From contig NZ_CP018870.1 in NCBI RefSeq assembly GCF_001941845.1, positions 6,982,001 through 7,046,000 on the forward strand: a stretch of DNA of 64,000 nt. Reading direction: 5' to 3'. This document shows, piece by piece, positions 23,589-32,239 of this stretch. Below the pieces are notes generated by a model. That model did no database searches and had not been told where the DNA came from. It worked only from the letters and a program-made list of their open reading frames with translations. Source of the stretch: Streptomyces sp. TN58 (GTDB taxonomy: Bacteria; Actinomycetota; Actinomycetes; Streptomycetales; Streptomycetaceae). The position numbers were made by a program, and so were the translations under genes. The first letter of the stretch is position 1, and every line of letters starts with the position of its first letter.

Positions 23589-24827
23589 ATGCCTCTCGCA
23601 CTTCTCGCCCTGGCCGTCGGGGCCTTCGGCATCGGCACCACCGAGTTCGTGATCATGGGCCTGCTCCCCGAGGTCGCCTCCGACTACGGCGTCTCCATCC
23701 CCACCGCAGGCTTCCTGGTCACCGGCTACGCCCTCGGCGTCGTCCTGGGCGCCCCCCTCATGACCGTGCTCGGCACCCGCATCCCCCGCAAGCGCATGCT
23801 GATGCTGCTCATGGGCCTCTTCATCGCGGGCAACCTGCTCTCCGCCCTCGCCCCCGCCTTCGGCGTCATGCTCACCGGCCGTGTCGTCGCCTCGCTCGCC
23901 CACGGCGCGTTCTTCGGTATCGGCGCGGTCGTCGCCGCCGAGCTCGTCGCCCCCGAGAAGAAGGCCGGCGCGATCGCCATGATGTTCACCGGCCTGACCG
24001 TCGCCAACGTCGTCGGCGTCCCCCTCGGGACCCTCGTCGGACAGACCGCCGGCTGGCGCACCACCTTCGTGATCGTCGCCGCGCTCGGCGTCGCCGGCCT
24101 CCTCGGCATCGCCCGCCTGGTGCCCGACCTGCCCCGGCCCGAGGGTGCGGTCCGCATCCGCCGCGAGCTCGCCGCCTTCCGCAACGTCCAGGTGCTGCTC
24201 GCGATGGCCATGACCGTGCTCGGATTCGGCGGCGTCTTCGCCGCGATCACCTACATCACGCCGATGATGACCGACGTCGCCGGCTACGCGGACTCCTCCG
24301 TCACCTGGCTCCTCGTCCTCTTCGGCCTCGGCATGGTCGCCGGCAACCTCATCGGCGGCCGCTACGCCGACCGGGCCCTCATGCCCATGCTCTACGTGTC
24401 CCTGGGCGCCCTCGCCGTCACCCTGGCGGTCTTCACCCTCACCGCCCACACCAAGGCAGGCGCCGCCGTCACCGTCGTCCTGATCGGCGCCCTCGGCTTC
24501 GCGACCGTGCCCCCGCTCCAGAAGCGGGTCCTCGACCAGGCCGCCGGAGCGCCCACGCTGGCCTCCGCCGTCAACATCGGCGCCTTCAACCTCGGCAACG
24601 CCCTCGCCGCCTGGCTCGGCGGGCTCGTGATCTCCGCCGGGCTCGGCTGGACCGCCCCGAACTGGGTCGGCGCCGCACTCGCCGCCTCCGCGCTGGTGCT
24701 CGCCCTCGTGTCCGGAGCACTGGAGCGCCGTACGGCCGCACACGCGGCCAGCGCCGCCGGCCGAGTCGTCGCGGCCGCGGCCGCCCCGGCTCCCGCGACG
24801 ACCGCGGCCGCGCCCGCCCGCCACTGA
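23589..24827 (+). CDS. MFS exporter (DHA1, AraJ/CmlR-like)
   Basis: A 412-residue twelve-helix major facilitator. It opens with LALLALAVGAFGIGTTEFVIMGLLPEVASDYGVSI, the standard start of DHA1 sugar/drug efflux proteins, and has motif A GTRIPRKRMLM, motif C in GLTVANVVGVPLGTLVGQTAGWR, and PLQKRVLDQA in the second half. The tail is Ala-rich. It probably exports a drug or toxic metabolite under MarR control. ATG 23589 follows GAAGGG. The HbpS/GlcG-like gene follows by 42 bases. Confidence 0.88.
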   Translation: MPLALLALAVGAFGIGTTEFVIMGLLPEVASDYGVSIPTAGFLVTGYALGVVLGAPLMTVLGTRIPRKRMLMLLMGLFIAGNLLSALAPAFGVMLTGRVVASLAHGAFFGIGAVVAAELVAPEKKAGAIAMMFTGLTVANVVGVPLGTLVGQTAGWRTTFVIVAALGVAGLLGIARLVPDLPRPEGAVRIRRELAAFRNVQVLLAMAMTVLGFGGVFAAITYITPMMTDVAGYADSSVTWLLVLFGLGMVAGNLIGGRYADRALMPMLYVSLGALAVTLAVFTLTAHTKAGAAVTVVLIGALGFATVPPLQKRVLDQAAGAPTLASAVNIGAFNLGNALAAWLGGLVISAGLGWTAPNWVGAALAASALVLALVSGALERRTAAHAASAAGRVVAAAAAPAPATTAAAPARH

Positions 24828-24869
24828 TCCCCCTTCCGCGAAACCCCGCCACCGCAAGGAGAAACTGGC

Positions 24870-25316
24870 ATGACCACCCCCAGCCCCGCCCCCACCGCTG
24901 TCCGCACCGCCGTCGCCCCCCTGACCACCGGGGACGCCGAGCTGCTCGTCGCCGTCGCCACCTCCGCCGCCGAAGCGGCCGGGGCCGCAGTCAGCGTCAC
25001 CGTCCTGGACGCCGGCGGCCACCTGCTGGCCTTCCGCCGAGACGACCGGGCCGTACTGATCTCCGGCGAGACCAGCACCCGCAAGGCCTACACCGCCCTC
25101 CAGCTGGACGCTCCCACCGCGGACCTCGTCGACGCGGTCCGCCCCGACGGGCCCTTCCACACGCTGCCCACGGCCCTCGACCGCCCCCTCCTCTTCATCC
25201 CGGGCGGGCTGCCCGTCCACCGCGACGGCCGGCTCGTAGGCGCCGTGGGCGTCGGCGGTGAGGCCCCCGCCCAGGACCACGCCTTCGCCGCCGCGGCGCT
25301 GGAAGCCCTGGCCTGA
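24870..25316 (+). CDS. GlcG/HbpS family protein (possible haem-binding)
   Basis: A 148-residue protein of the GlcG/HbpS (DUF336) family: ELLVAVATSAAEAAGAAVSVTVLDAGGHLLAFRRDD, STRKAYTALQLDAPTADL, LFIPGGLPVHRDGRLVGAVGVGG. Streptomyces HbpS binds haem and modulates a sensor kinase under redox stress; other members have no known ligand. There is no signal peptide here, unlike secreted HbpS. ATG 24870 follows AAGGAGAAA. Placement behind MarR/MFS suggests joint regulation. Confidence 0.82.
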   Translation: MTTPSPAPTAVRTAVAPLTTGDAELLVAVATSAAEAAGAAVSVTVLDAGGHLLAFRRDDRAVLISGETSTRKAYTALQLDAPTADLVDAVRPDGPFHTLPTALDRPLLFIPGGLPVHRDGRLVGAVGVGGEAPAQDHAFAAAALEALA

Positions 25317-25331
25317 GCGCCGGGTCGCGCG

Positions 25332-25370
25332 CCCGTGTCCCCCGTGCCACCTTGGTACGGGGGACACGGG
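25332..25370 (+). promoter_or_regulatory. Strong hairpin just before the GH20 start: terminator or translation-blocking leader
   Basis: A perfect 13-bp inverted repeat (25332-25344, 25358-25370) with a 13-nt loop ends 3 bases before the GH20 start codon. It can terminate the MFS/HbpS transcript. If the GH20 message begins upstream, its 3' arm contains the GGGGGA that would serve as ribosome site, so the hairpin would mask it. Confidence 0.6.
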
Positions 25371-25373
25371 CAC

Positions 25374-26996
25374 ATGATGCGGAAGACGAAGCGGCACAGG
25401 AGGGTCCACGCCATCGCGACGGCAGGCGTCGCCGCGCTGGTCACCCTTGCCCTCCCGGGATGCACCGCGGCCTCCGACGAGGTACGCGCCCCCAGCCCTA
25501 CGGCCCCCGGCGCGGCCCGTACGACGACCGCCCCGGCCGCCGCCCCCACCCCGCCGTCCCCGTCCCCGACGTACGCCCTGTCCACCGCCCCGCGGACGAT
25601 ACCGGCCGTACGGGAACACGAACCGGCCCGAGGCCCCGGCTGGAAGCCCGCCCCCGGCGCCCGGGTGGTCGTCGCACAGGACGACAAGGCCGCCCTCGCC
25701 GACGAGGCCCGGCTGATCGCCGGGGAACTGGGCCTCGCGTACGGCGAGTCGGCGGCGCCGCGCACCGGCGACGTGGAGCTCTCGGTGGAGGGGTCGGGCA
25801 AGCCCGAGTCGTACACCCTCACCGTCAAGGACGGCCGCGTACGCGTCAACGGCCCCGACGAAGCCGGGGTCTTCTACGGCACCCGCACCCTCAAGCAGGC
25901 CGTGCGCGCCGCAGGCGCGGCCCCCGAGGGCACCGTACGGGACGGCCCGGCCAAGCCCCAGCGCGGCCTCAACCTCGACATAGCGCGCAAGCACTTCACC
26001 CCCGACTGGATCAAGGGCCGGCTGCGTGAGATGGCAGACCTCAAGCTCAACCAGCTCGGCCTGCACTTCTCCGACGACCAGGCCTTCCGGATCCAGTCCG
26101 ACAGCCACCCCGAGATCGTCTCCACCCCGCACCTCACCAAGGCGCAGGTCCGCGACATCGTCGCGCTCGCCTCCCGGCTGCACATCACGGTGGTCCCGGA
26201 GATCGACTCGCCCGGCCACCTCGGCGCGGTGCTGCGCGCCCACCCCGACCTGCAACTGCGCGACGTGAACGGCAAGGCCGTCAAGGGAGCGGTGGACATA
26301 TCCAACCCGGCCTCGGCCAAGCTCGTCGACGACCTGCTGCGCGAGTACCGGCCGCTCTTCCCCGGCGGCGCCTGGCACCTCGGCGCCGACGAGTACCAGG
26401 CACTGGTCGTCCGGAACCCGCAGGCCTCCTTCCCGCAGCTCGCACGCGCGGCGCAGCAGCGCTACGGGCCCTCGGCCCGTGTGCAGGACCTCGCCACGGG
26501 ATGGCTGAACGACCGCGCCGACGTGGTCCGCCCGTCGGGCAAGGCCCTCAAGGCGTGGAACGACGGCTTCTTCGCCGGAGGGGTGGCCACCGCCGCCAAG
26601 GACATCCAGGTCGAGTACTGGACCGGCAAGGAGATCGGCGCCCGCCCGCCGCTGGAGTACCTGCGCGAGGGCCGCAAGCTGGTGAACCTCAACGACGAGT
26701 ACCTGTACTACGTGCTCGGCGAGCCGAACGAGTTCACCTACCCCACCGGCCGGCGCATCTACGAGCAGTGGACCCCGCTGGTCCTGCGCGGCACCACCCC
26801 GGTCCCGGCCTCCTACGACGGCCAGATCCTCGGCGGGCGCCTCGCCGTCTGGGCCGACCTGTCGGGCGCGCAGACCCAGGACCAGGTGGCGACGGGCATA
26901 CAACTGCCGCTGGCGGCCCTGTCCCAGAAGGTGTGGGACGCACGGACACCGCAGCTGCCGTGGTCCGACTTCCAGGCCCTCGCCGGCCGGCTGTGA
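25374..26996 (+). CDS. GH20 beta-N-acetylhexosaminidase lipoprotein
   Basis: A 540-residue secreted lipoprotein: signal with lipobox LPGC, a Pro/Thr/Ala-rich spacer, a GH20 domain 2 (residues about 85-190, DDKAALADEARLIAGELGLAYGE ... GVFYGTRTLKQ), and the catalytic barrel beginning RGLNLDIARKHFTPDWIKGRL. The catalytic pair is Asp339-Glu340 in WHLGADEY. It should release terminal GlcNAc from chitin oligosaccharides or glycans at the cell surface. ATG 25374 is chosen; ATG 25377 directly follows. A hairpin covers its putative ribosome site. Confidence 0.9.
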   Translation: MMRKTKRHRRVHAIATAGVAALVTLALPGCTAASDEVRAPSPTAPGAARTTTAPAAAPTPPSPSPTYALSTAPRTIPAVREHEPARGPGWKPAPGARVVVAQDDKAALADEARLIAGELGLAYGESAAPRTGDVELSVEGSGKPESYTLTVKDGRVRVNGPDEAGVFYGTRTLKQAVRAAGAAPEGTVRDGPAKPQRGLNLDIARKHFTPDWIKGRLREMADLKLNQLGLHFSDDQAFRIQSDSHPEIVSTPHLTKAQVRDIVALASRLHITVVPEIDSPGHLGAVLRAHPDLQLRDVNGKAVKGAVDISNPASAKLVDDLLREYRPLFPGGAWHLGADEYQALVVRNPQASFPQLARAAQQRYGPSARVQDLATGWLNDRADVVRPSGKALKAWNDGFFAGGVATAAKDIQVEYWTGKEIGARPPLEYLREGRKLVNLNDEYLYYVLGEPNEFTYPTGRRIYEQWTPLVLRGTTPVPASYDGQILGGRLAVWADLSGAQTQDQVATGIQLPLAALSQKVWDARTPQLPWSDFQALAGRL

Positions 26997-27020
26997 ACGG
27001 GACGGCCGTCCGGCTGCGGT

Positions 27021-27329
27021 TCACGCCTCGGTGCGCGGCCGGACCCGTCCGCGGATGCGGCGGACCCGCTCGACGGCCGGCGGCAGGGCCGTCACCACCG
27101 TGAGGGCCAGGGCCGCCGCACAGCCCCACAGCAGTGCCTCGGACACGGCCGCCGAAGCCGCCACGAAGAGCGCCGCCGTCACCGCGGCCCACACCCCCGC
27201 CCAGACGGCGCGCCGCCGCCGGCGCCCCGACCGCAGCATCCGGTCGAGGGCGCGGTCGCCCCTGAGTTCCGCCTCGATCGCGGCGAGGGCGCGCTGCTCC
27301 CGATCGGAGAGGCCGGCTCCGTCCATCAC
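27021..27329 (-). CDS. DUF3040 family small membrane protein
   Basis: A 102-residue membrane protein. LSDREQRALAAIEAELRGDRALDRMLRSG is the hallmark of DUF3040, followed by a basic stretch and two helices (AVWAGVWAAVTAALFVAASA, ALLWGCAAALALTVVTALP). Function unknown; the family is common in actinobacteria. GTG 27329 has GGAGG at proper distance and ATG 27326 is the next codon; either may be used. Convergent with the GH20 gene. Confidence 0.8.
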   Translation of the reverse strand: MMDGAGLSDREQRALAAIEAELRGDRALDRMLRSGRRRRRAVWAGVWAAVTAALFVAASAAVSEALLWGCAAALALTVVTALPPAVERVRRIRGRVRPRTEA

Positions 27330-27461
27330 GACGCACCTCCGCAGTGTTCGGCTCGGTCGCCCTCCGGGCCGCCGCCGGGGCGCGGAACGCAGCCTGTGAG
27401 CTGCGAATACCCGGCCTGACGCGCGTCAACCCCCGAAGGGCGAGGATGCCGCCGAGCGAGG

Positions 27462-28313
27462 TCACCAGATGGAGTCGACCCACTCCGGGTGGTCGATGAA
27501 CGGGTTGCGGTTGTGCTGGTACACGTCGAATATGACCTGGTTGCGACGCTGTTCGAAGGCGTCCGGCGGATCGATCCGGTTCCACTGCTTCAGCAGGCTG
27601 ATCCGGCCGAAGAGCGGGGCGGAGCCGTTGTTGACCTGGTCGTTCATCTCCAGGTTCGCGAAGCCGTCGCCGCCGTCGTAGCGGACGGCCATGTAGAGCA
27701 GCATGCGCGCCACATCGCCCTTGACCGCGTCGCGGGGCTCGAAGGAGTCGGCGTCGGTCAGGCTGCCCGGCGCCTCGCCGACGGGGCTGCCGCCCTCGTC
27801 GAAGTCCTTGTTGCCGCGGGTGTTGTTGACGGTGACGTCCTCGGGCCGCAGGTGGTGCAGGTCGGTGCCCGGGCCGGTGGCCGTGCCGAAGTCGCCGTGG
27901 CTCTTGGCCCAGACGTGCTCGCGGTTCCAGTCGTTGGCGCCGCCGCCGTTCGTCGACTTGGACTGCGAGCGGCCGGAGTAGAGGAGGATGACGTTGTTCG
28001 GGTTCGCCGGGTCCTGGTCGGTCGCCTTCAGGGCGTTCCACACCCCGTCGTAATTGACCTTGGACTGGTTCTTGACGATGTCGTGCAGAGCGGCCTTGAG
28101 GGCGGCACCGGTCTTGCCCTCGGCGGGCGCGTAGTAGGAGTCGTACGAGTACGAGTACGAGTATGAGTCGTACGAGCCGGCCGCGGCGGTGGCGGCCCCG
28201 GAAGTCCGGGACGCTGCCGTGTCCTGCTGGCCGGCTGACGCGGCCGCCGGTACGGCCACCAGGGCGGCGGCGGCGAGGCCGGCCGCCCAGGGGGTCAGGC
28301 GCGAGAATCTCAT
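27462..28313 (-). CDS. Secreted endonuclease I (His-Me finger nuclease)
   Basis: A 283-residue exported nuclease. Signal peptide MRFSRLTPWAAGLAAAALVAVPAAASA, a Ser/Tyr/Asp-rich tract (YDSYSYSYSYDSYY), then the endonuclease I domain: VNYDGVWNALKATDQDP, NDWNREHVWAKSHGDFG (catalytic His region), GTDLHHLRPEDVTVNNTRGN, and KGDVARMLLYMAVRYDG. It is a non-specific extracellular DNase that frees nucleotides or degrades foreign DNA. ATG 28313 gives a proper signal peptide; the GAGAGG upstream is 12 bases away. Confidence 0.9.
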   Translation of the reverse strand: MRFSRLTPWAAGLAAAALVAVPAAASAGQQDTAASRTSGAATAAAGSYDSYSYSYSYDSYYAPAEGKTGAALKAALHDIVKNQSKVNYDGVWNALKATDQDPANPNNVILLYSGRSQSKSTNGGGANDWNREHVWAKSHGDFGTATGPGTDLHHLRPEDVTVNNTRGNKDFDEGGSPVGEAPGSLTDADSFEPRDAVKGDVARMLLYMAVRYDGGDGFANLEMNDQVNNGSAPLFGRISLLKQWNRIDPPDAFEQRRNQVIFDVYQHNRNPFIDHPEWVDSIW

Positions 28314-28528
28314 CGGTGGGGGGTACCTCTCCGTACGCACCGTCCCCGCCCGGGGAATTGGCGGGGGATCAGGTGGTAGAGCGAGGATTACATTGTCATG
28401 TGCCCATCAGGCAAAAAACATGTGTCGGCGAGGTGGAAACCGGCGTGGCCCCGGTGACCCGACCGGCGTGCCCCAGGTGGCCGACCGGCGCGGCCGTCCT
28501 CGGCTCACGGCGCGGAGCGCGGACGCAC

Positions 28529-28565
28529 GGATGGCGGTGACCCCTGCACGGGGCCACTGCCATCC
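28529..28565 (-). terminator. Terminator-like hairpin after the binding lipoprotein
   Basis: A 16-bp inverted repeat with two imperfect positions (28529-28544, 28550-28565) starts 12 bases beyond the lipoprotein stop on the minus strand. Confidence 0.55.
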
Positions 28566-28577
28566 ACGCGACGGGCG

Positions 28578-29390
28578 TCAGCTGCCGGTGGTGATCGCCG
28601 GAGCCGGCTCGTACTTGTAGTTCGCGCCGAAGTTCTTCTTCACGGCGGCTTCCCAGGACCCGTCCTGGACCATCTTCTTCAGCGCGTCGTTGATCTTGCG
28701 CTGGAGCTCCTTGTCGCCCTTCTTGACCCCGATGCCGTAGTTCTCGTTGCTGAGGTTCTGGCCCGTCAGCTTGAACTTGCCCTCGTTGCCCTTGCGGGCG
28801 GCGTACCCGGCCAGGATGGAGTTGTCCGTGGTCATCGCGTCGACGCGGCCCTCCTGCAGGGCGACGACACAGTCCGAGTATCCGCCGAGCTCCAGCAGGG
28901 CCGCCTTGGGGGCGAGGTTCTTCTTGAGGTTCTCCGCGGAGGTGGAACCCGTCACCGAGCACATCGTCTTGGAGTTGAGGTCCTCGGCCTTGGTGATGGA
29001 GTTGTCGTCGGCGCGGGTGAGCAGGTCCTGGTGGGCCACGAAATACGGCCCGGCGAAGTCGACCAGTTCCTTGCGCTTCTCGTTGATCGAGTAGCTCGCG
29101 ACCACGAATTCGACCTCGTTGTACTGCAGCAGCAGTTCGCGGTCGTTGCTGAGGACCTGCTTGAACTCGATCTGGTCCGGCTTGTAGCCGAGCTCCTTGG
29201 CCACATAGGTGGCGACGTCCACGTCGAAACCGGTGAAGGTTCCGCCGGTCTCCCGCATGCCGATGCCCGGCTGGTCGAACTTGATGCCGATGGGCAGGGT
29301 CCCCTTGTCCTCTTCTCCGCTGCCGCACCCGGAGGCGGTCAGGGCGAGGGCGATCACTGCGGCGACCGCGCCGGCCTGGGGAACCTTCAT
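28578..29390 (-). CDS. Glutamate-type ABC transporter substrate-binding lipoprotein
   Basis: A 270-residue lipoprotein (lipobox ASGC, mature start CGSGEEDKG) of the GluB/family 3 solute-binding proteins: LPIGIKFDQPGIGMRETGGTFTGFDVDVATYVAKELGY, EFVVASYSINEKRKELVDFAGPYFVAHQDLL, and CSVTGSTSAENLKKN ... GGYSDCVVALQEGRVDAMTTDN. It should bind glutamate or a similar polar amino acid outside the cell. No permease or ATPase gene lies next to it here, so it must serve a transporter encoded elsewhere or be an orphan. ATG 29390 follows AGGAAAG. Confidence 0.88.
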   Translation of the reverse strand: MKVPQAGAVAAVIALALTASGCGSGEEDKGTLPIGIKFDQPGIGMRETGGTFTGFDVDVATYVAKELGYKPDQIEFKQVLSNDRELLLQYNEVEFVVASYSINEKRKELVDFAGPYFVAHQDLLTRADDNSITKAEDLNSKTMCSVTGSTSAENLKKNLAPKAALLELGGYSDCVVALQEGRVDAMTTDNSILAGYAARKGNEGKFKLTGQNLSNENYGIGVKKGDKELQRKINDALKKMVQDGSWEAAVKKNFGANYKYEPAPAITTGS

Positions 29391-29606
29391 GCTTGCACTC
29401 TTTCCTGGGGGGCGCGGGACGCGTCACCGGGATCGCCGGGCGTGTGGAACCGCGGGGACGTACGACACGTCGAGACATGTGTACGAGGAAGCTAGGAAGA
29501 GGGCGGCCTCAGCGTCACTACATTTGAGCGAAACTTGAGGATAACGATCCGGCTCGACGGAAGTTTCTTCGGTGAAGCCGGGTCTCAGCAGCAGAAAGGG
29601 GCGGGC

Positions 29607-30725
29607 GTGGCAACAGGTTCGGTACGAGTGGACGGAAATGCGCTGCTTTTGGGAGAAGGGGTGCAGATCAGGTTCATACGGACCCTGCGCCTGCCCGAAT
29701 CCGGAACGCACGCGCTGCCGCCGGGGCTGGGGGAGTTCCCGCTGCGCCGGGTCGAGGACCACCCCGACACGGTGCCGCCGGAGTGGCTGGCCAAGGGCGG
29801 CGTGATGCTGCCCGTGTACCTGCGCGAGGCCATGTGGCTGAGCTTCGCCGGGACCCGGACCCCGGCGGCGCTCCAGGTCGGCGTCGGCAAGGTGTGCGCC
29901 GTCTCCGGCGAGCGCTGGACGGGCCGCCTGGCGCGCGACCCGCAGAACTACGTGGTGCTGCCCCGGCAGCCCTGGCTGGACGGCATCAACTCCGGCGACG
30001 GGACGGTGCGCCAGTTCGTCGCCGTACCGCTGGGGCTCGGCGCGACGGTCGAGGGGCAGGTCACCGGGGAGGAGACCACCGGCGGCGTGCAGCTCCAGGC
30101 GTTCGGGCTGGGCGGCGAGGCGCTGGCGCAGTGGCGCCGGGCCGAGCGGGCACGGCTGACACCGCCCCCGCCGCCGCCCGGGAGTGCGGGGCTCTACGGG
30201 GCTCCGCCCGCGCAGGCCCCGATGGGCGCCGGCTTCGGCGGCCCGGTCCCCGCCCCGATGATGGCCCCGCCCGCGCCGGGCGGCGCCCCCGCGCCCCGCT
30301 CGGCGGCCCCCGGCGGCAGGTCCGGCCCGCCCGCCGCCCCCGTGATGGGGCTCGGTGTCGGCGGCAGCATGCACCAGGAGGTCTACCGGGACGAGCGCCC
30401 GCTCTCCGACTGGGCCGAGGAGCCCGCCGCGCGGGTCTTCGTGCACCTGGTGCCCCCGCCCGCGTGGCGCGCGATCACCGGGGAGGAGGCGCCGCCCTCG
30501 CCGGTCGACCGCGCCGCCTACACCCAGGCGGGACTGCCCTGGTTCGACTACTACGACGAATCGGCCACCGACCTGGCGCCGGCTGACGCCCTCAGCGGGG
30601 TCAAGCCGGTGGGGGAGTGGCTCGGTGACGACCACGACCCGTGGGTGGAGCCCGCCTCCGGCCAGGTGAAGCCGCTCGGCAACGCCCCGAGGCCGGGCAA
30701 ACCCGTACGGGACGGCGACTGGTAG
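29607..30725 (+). CDS. Unknown protein with Pro/Gly-rich middle, next to TerD
   Basis: A 372-residue cytoplasmic protein I cannot place in a family. Residues 1-200 form one globular domain (VRVDGNALLLGEGVQIRFIRTLRLPESG, WLAKGGVMLPVYLREAMWLSF, NYVVLPRQPWLDGINSGDGTVRQFVAVPL, GVQLQAFGLGGEALAQW), residues 205-265 are Pro/Gly/Ala-rich, and the rest is acidic with Trp/Tyr (WFDYYDE). No signal or membrane helix. GTG 29607 follows GAAAGGGG. The TerD gene follows 130 bases later in the same direction, and a short inverted repeat (30759-30767, 30790-30798) sits between them. A link to the tellurium/stress proteins is an inference from position. Confidence 0.65.
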   Translation: MATGSVRVDGNALLLGEGVQIRFIRTLRLPESGTHALPPGLGEFPLRRVEDHPDTVPPEWLAKGGVMLPVYLREAMWLSFAGTRTPAALQVGVGKVCAVSGERWTGRLARDPQNYVVLPRQPWLDGINSGDGTVRQFVAVPLGLGATVEGQVTGEETTGGVQLQAFGLGGEALAQWRRAERARLTPPPPPPGSAGLYGAPPAQAPMGAGFGGPVPAPMMAPPAPGGAPAPRSAAPGGRSGPPAAPVMGLGVGGSMHQEVYRDERPLSDWAEEPAARVFVHLVPPPAWRAITGEEAPPSPVDRAAYTQAGLPWFDYYDESATDLAPADALSGVKPVGEWLGDDHDPWVEPASGQVKPLGNAPRPGKPVRDGDW

Positions 30726-30855
30726 CCGCGGCGGAGAGGACCGCGCGACGCGAGCGGAGCGGCCCGACTGGCCGGGAACGTACGGCGGTTCGGGCCGCGA
30801 CGGGGCGCCCGTGGGATCATGGACGGGCAGTACCCGCAAACGGAGGGGGAGTTCG

Positions 30856-31407
30856 GTGACCGGTGTACGCAAGGGACTGGCGAAGGTGGAGGTCGCGCTG
30901 CGGTGGGACCCCAGCCCGGCCGGCACTCCCGCGAACGACCTCGACCTGGTGGCGGCGGTGTACGCGGCCGCGGATCCGCACGGGAGCCCCGTCCAGCTCG
31001 TGCACTTCGCCAGCCGGTCGCCGGACGGGACCATCAATCTCAACCGGGACAGCCACACGGGTCAGGGATTCGGCTTCGACGAGGTCATGACGATCGAACT
31101 GCACCGGATGGCACCGCAGTTGGGCCGAGTGGTGATCGGCGTGGTGATCCAGGACACCGGAGCCGCCGCGGGCGGGGCTGAGGGCCGCGCGAAGACCTTC
31201 GCCGACATCGGCGGTACGGGCTTCCGGATCAGGGAAGGCCACACCGACCTCGCCCAGGGCGATTTCGCGGGCGTGCCCGCCGCCACCGCCGCCACCGTCG
31301 CCGAGTTCACCCGGAACAGCGCGGGCGCGTGGTCGTTCGACCTGCGGCTGGCGGGCTTCGACGCCGACCCGGAGGAGTTCGCCCGGGCCATGGGCGGGCC
31401 CCGCTGA
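30856..31407 (+). CDS. TerD family stress-response protein
   Basis: A 183-residue TerD-type protein: GLAKVEVALRWDPSPAGTPANDLDLVAAVYAAADPHG, INLNRDSHTGQGFGFDEVMTIELHRMAP, VVIGVVIQDTGA, FADIGGTGFRIRE. The Asp residues in NDLDL and FDEVM are the calcium-binding positions of the family. TerD proteins take part in tellurite and other envelope or phage-related stress responses. GTG 30856 follows GGAGGGGGAG. A perfect 14-bp hairpin terminator follows. Confidence 0.85.
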   Translation: MTGVRKGLAKVEVALRWDPSPAGTPANDLDLVAAVYAAADPHGSPVQLVHFASRSPDGTINLNRDSHTGQGFGFDEVMTIELHRMAPQLGRVVIGVVIQDTGAAAGGAEGRAKTFADIGGTGFRIREGHTDLAQGDFAGVPAATAATVAEFTRNSAGAWSFDLRLAGFDADPEEFARAMGGPR

Positions 31408-31441
31408 ATGCGGCGGAGAGCGCCGCGCAGCCGCTCGGAGC

Positions 31442-31475
31442 GGGCGGCGGCCACTGACAGGAGTGGCCGCCGCCC
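31442..31475 (+). terminator. Terminator after terD-like gene
   Basis: Perfect 14-bp inverted repeat (31442-31455, 31462-31475) with a 6-nt loop, 34 bases after the TerD stop. Confidence 0.75.
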
Positions 31476-31518
31476 GGTCCGGGTGGCGCACTGCCGCCGT
31501 CCCCACGAGGCAGCGCGG

Positions 31519-31554
31519 GCGGGCCGCCGTCCGGTCATCGGGACGGCGGCCCGC
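31519..31554 (-). terminator. Terminator after tetR-like gene
   Basis: Perfect 14-bp inverted repeat (31519-31532, 31541-31554) with an 8-nt loop, immediately beyond the minus-strand TetR stop. With the hairpin at 31442 it isolates the two convergent genes. Confidence 0.7.
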
Positions 31555-31558
31555 CGGT

Positions 31559-32191
31559 TCAGGGGGCCTGGCCGGCCGCCGGCCGCGTGGGGCGGCCGGG
31601 CGCGAGGCCCAGAGCCGGGAGTATGACCGCCTCCACGAACCGGACCAGGTAGTCGGCGTCCGCGTACCGCCCCTCCAGCACCGGCCGGATGCGCAGCACG
31701 CCCATCAGCTGGGCCGGCAGGAACTCCACGGCGGGATGGTCCGCGGCGATCTCGCCGCGCTCCACGGCCCGCCCCACCATCGCGTCGAAGGCGGCCAGTT
31801 CGGGCTCGACCAGCGCCTCGCGCAAGGCGGCCTGCAGCGCCTCGTCACTGAGCACGGCGTGCCCGAGGGCCTGCGTCAGGCGGGTGTCGCGGCCCGAGGT
31901 TCCGGCGGCGATCCGGGCCGCCTCGCGCAGGTCGCCCGCCAGGGTCCCGGTGTCCACCGCGGCGAGGGTGCCGCGGCGGGCGGAGCGCAGGGCGGCGGCG
32001 ACCAGCTGGGGCTTGGTCTTCCACTGCCGGTAGAGCGTGGACTTGCCGCAGCTGGCCCGGGCGGCCACGCCCTCCATCGTCAGGGCCTCGTAGCCGTGTT
32101 CGCGCAACTGCTCCAGGACGGCGTCGTAGAACTCCTGCTCCCGCTCCGGGGTGATCTTGGAGCGGCGCGCGGGGATCGGCGTCGACGTCAT
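31559..32191 (-). CDS. TetR family regulator
   Basis: A 210-residue TetR-type repressor. The DNA-binding part is EQEFYDAVLEQLREHGYEALTMEGVAARASCGKSTLYRQWKTKPQLVAAAL, followed by a helical ligand-binding part (TetR_C_16/AcrR-like). ATG 32191 has GAGGAGAG upstream. It is divergent from a PAP2/DMT operon; the gap contains three copies of a TATCGATA-centred palindrome, which fits autoregulation and control of the neighbour. Confidence 0.88.
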   Translation of the reverse strand: MTSTPIPARRSKITPEREQEFYDAVLEQLREHGYEALTMEGVAARASCGKSTLYRQWKTKPQLVAAALRSARRGTLAAVDTGTLAGDLREAARIAAGTSGRDTRLTQALGHAVLSDEALQAALREALVEPELAAFDAMVGRAVERGEIAADHPAVEFLPAQLMGVLRIRPVLEGRYADADYLVRFVEAVILPALGLAPGRPTRPAAGQAP

Positions 32192-32239
32192 GGGTTGCGG
32201 CTCTCCTCGGGGCGCCTCGACTGAAGGTTCCGCTACGAA

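Noticed and set aside
23529..26903. A minus-strand open frame of over 1100 codons across the MFS, HbpS-like and GH20 genes
   Set aside because: Its translation is Gly/Arg/Asp/Glu-rich without domains; it results from high GC third positions of the three real plus-strand genes.
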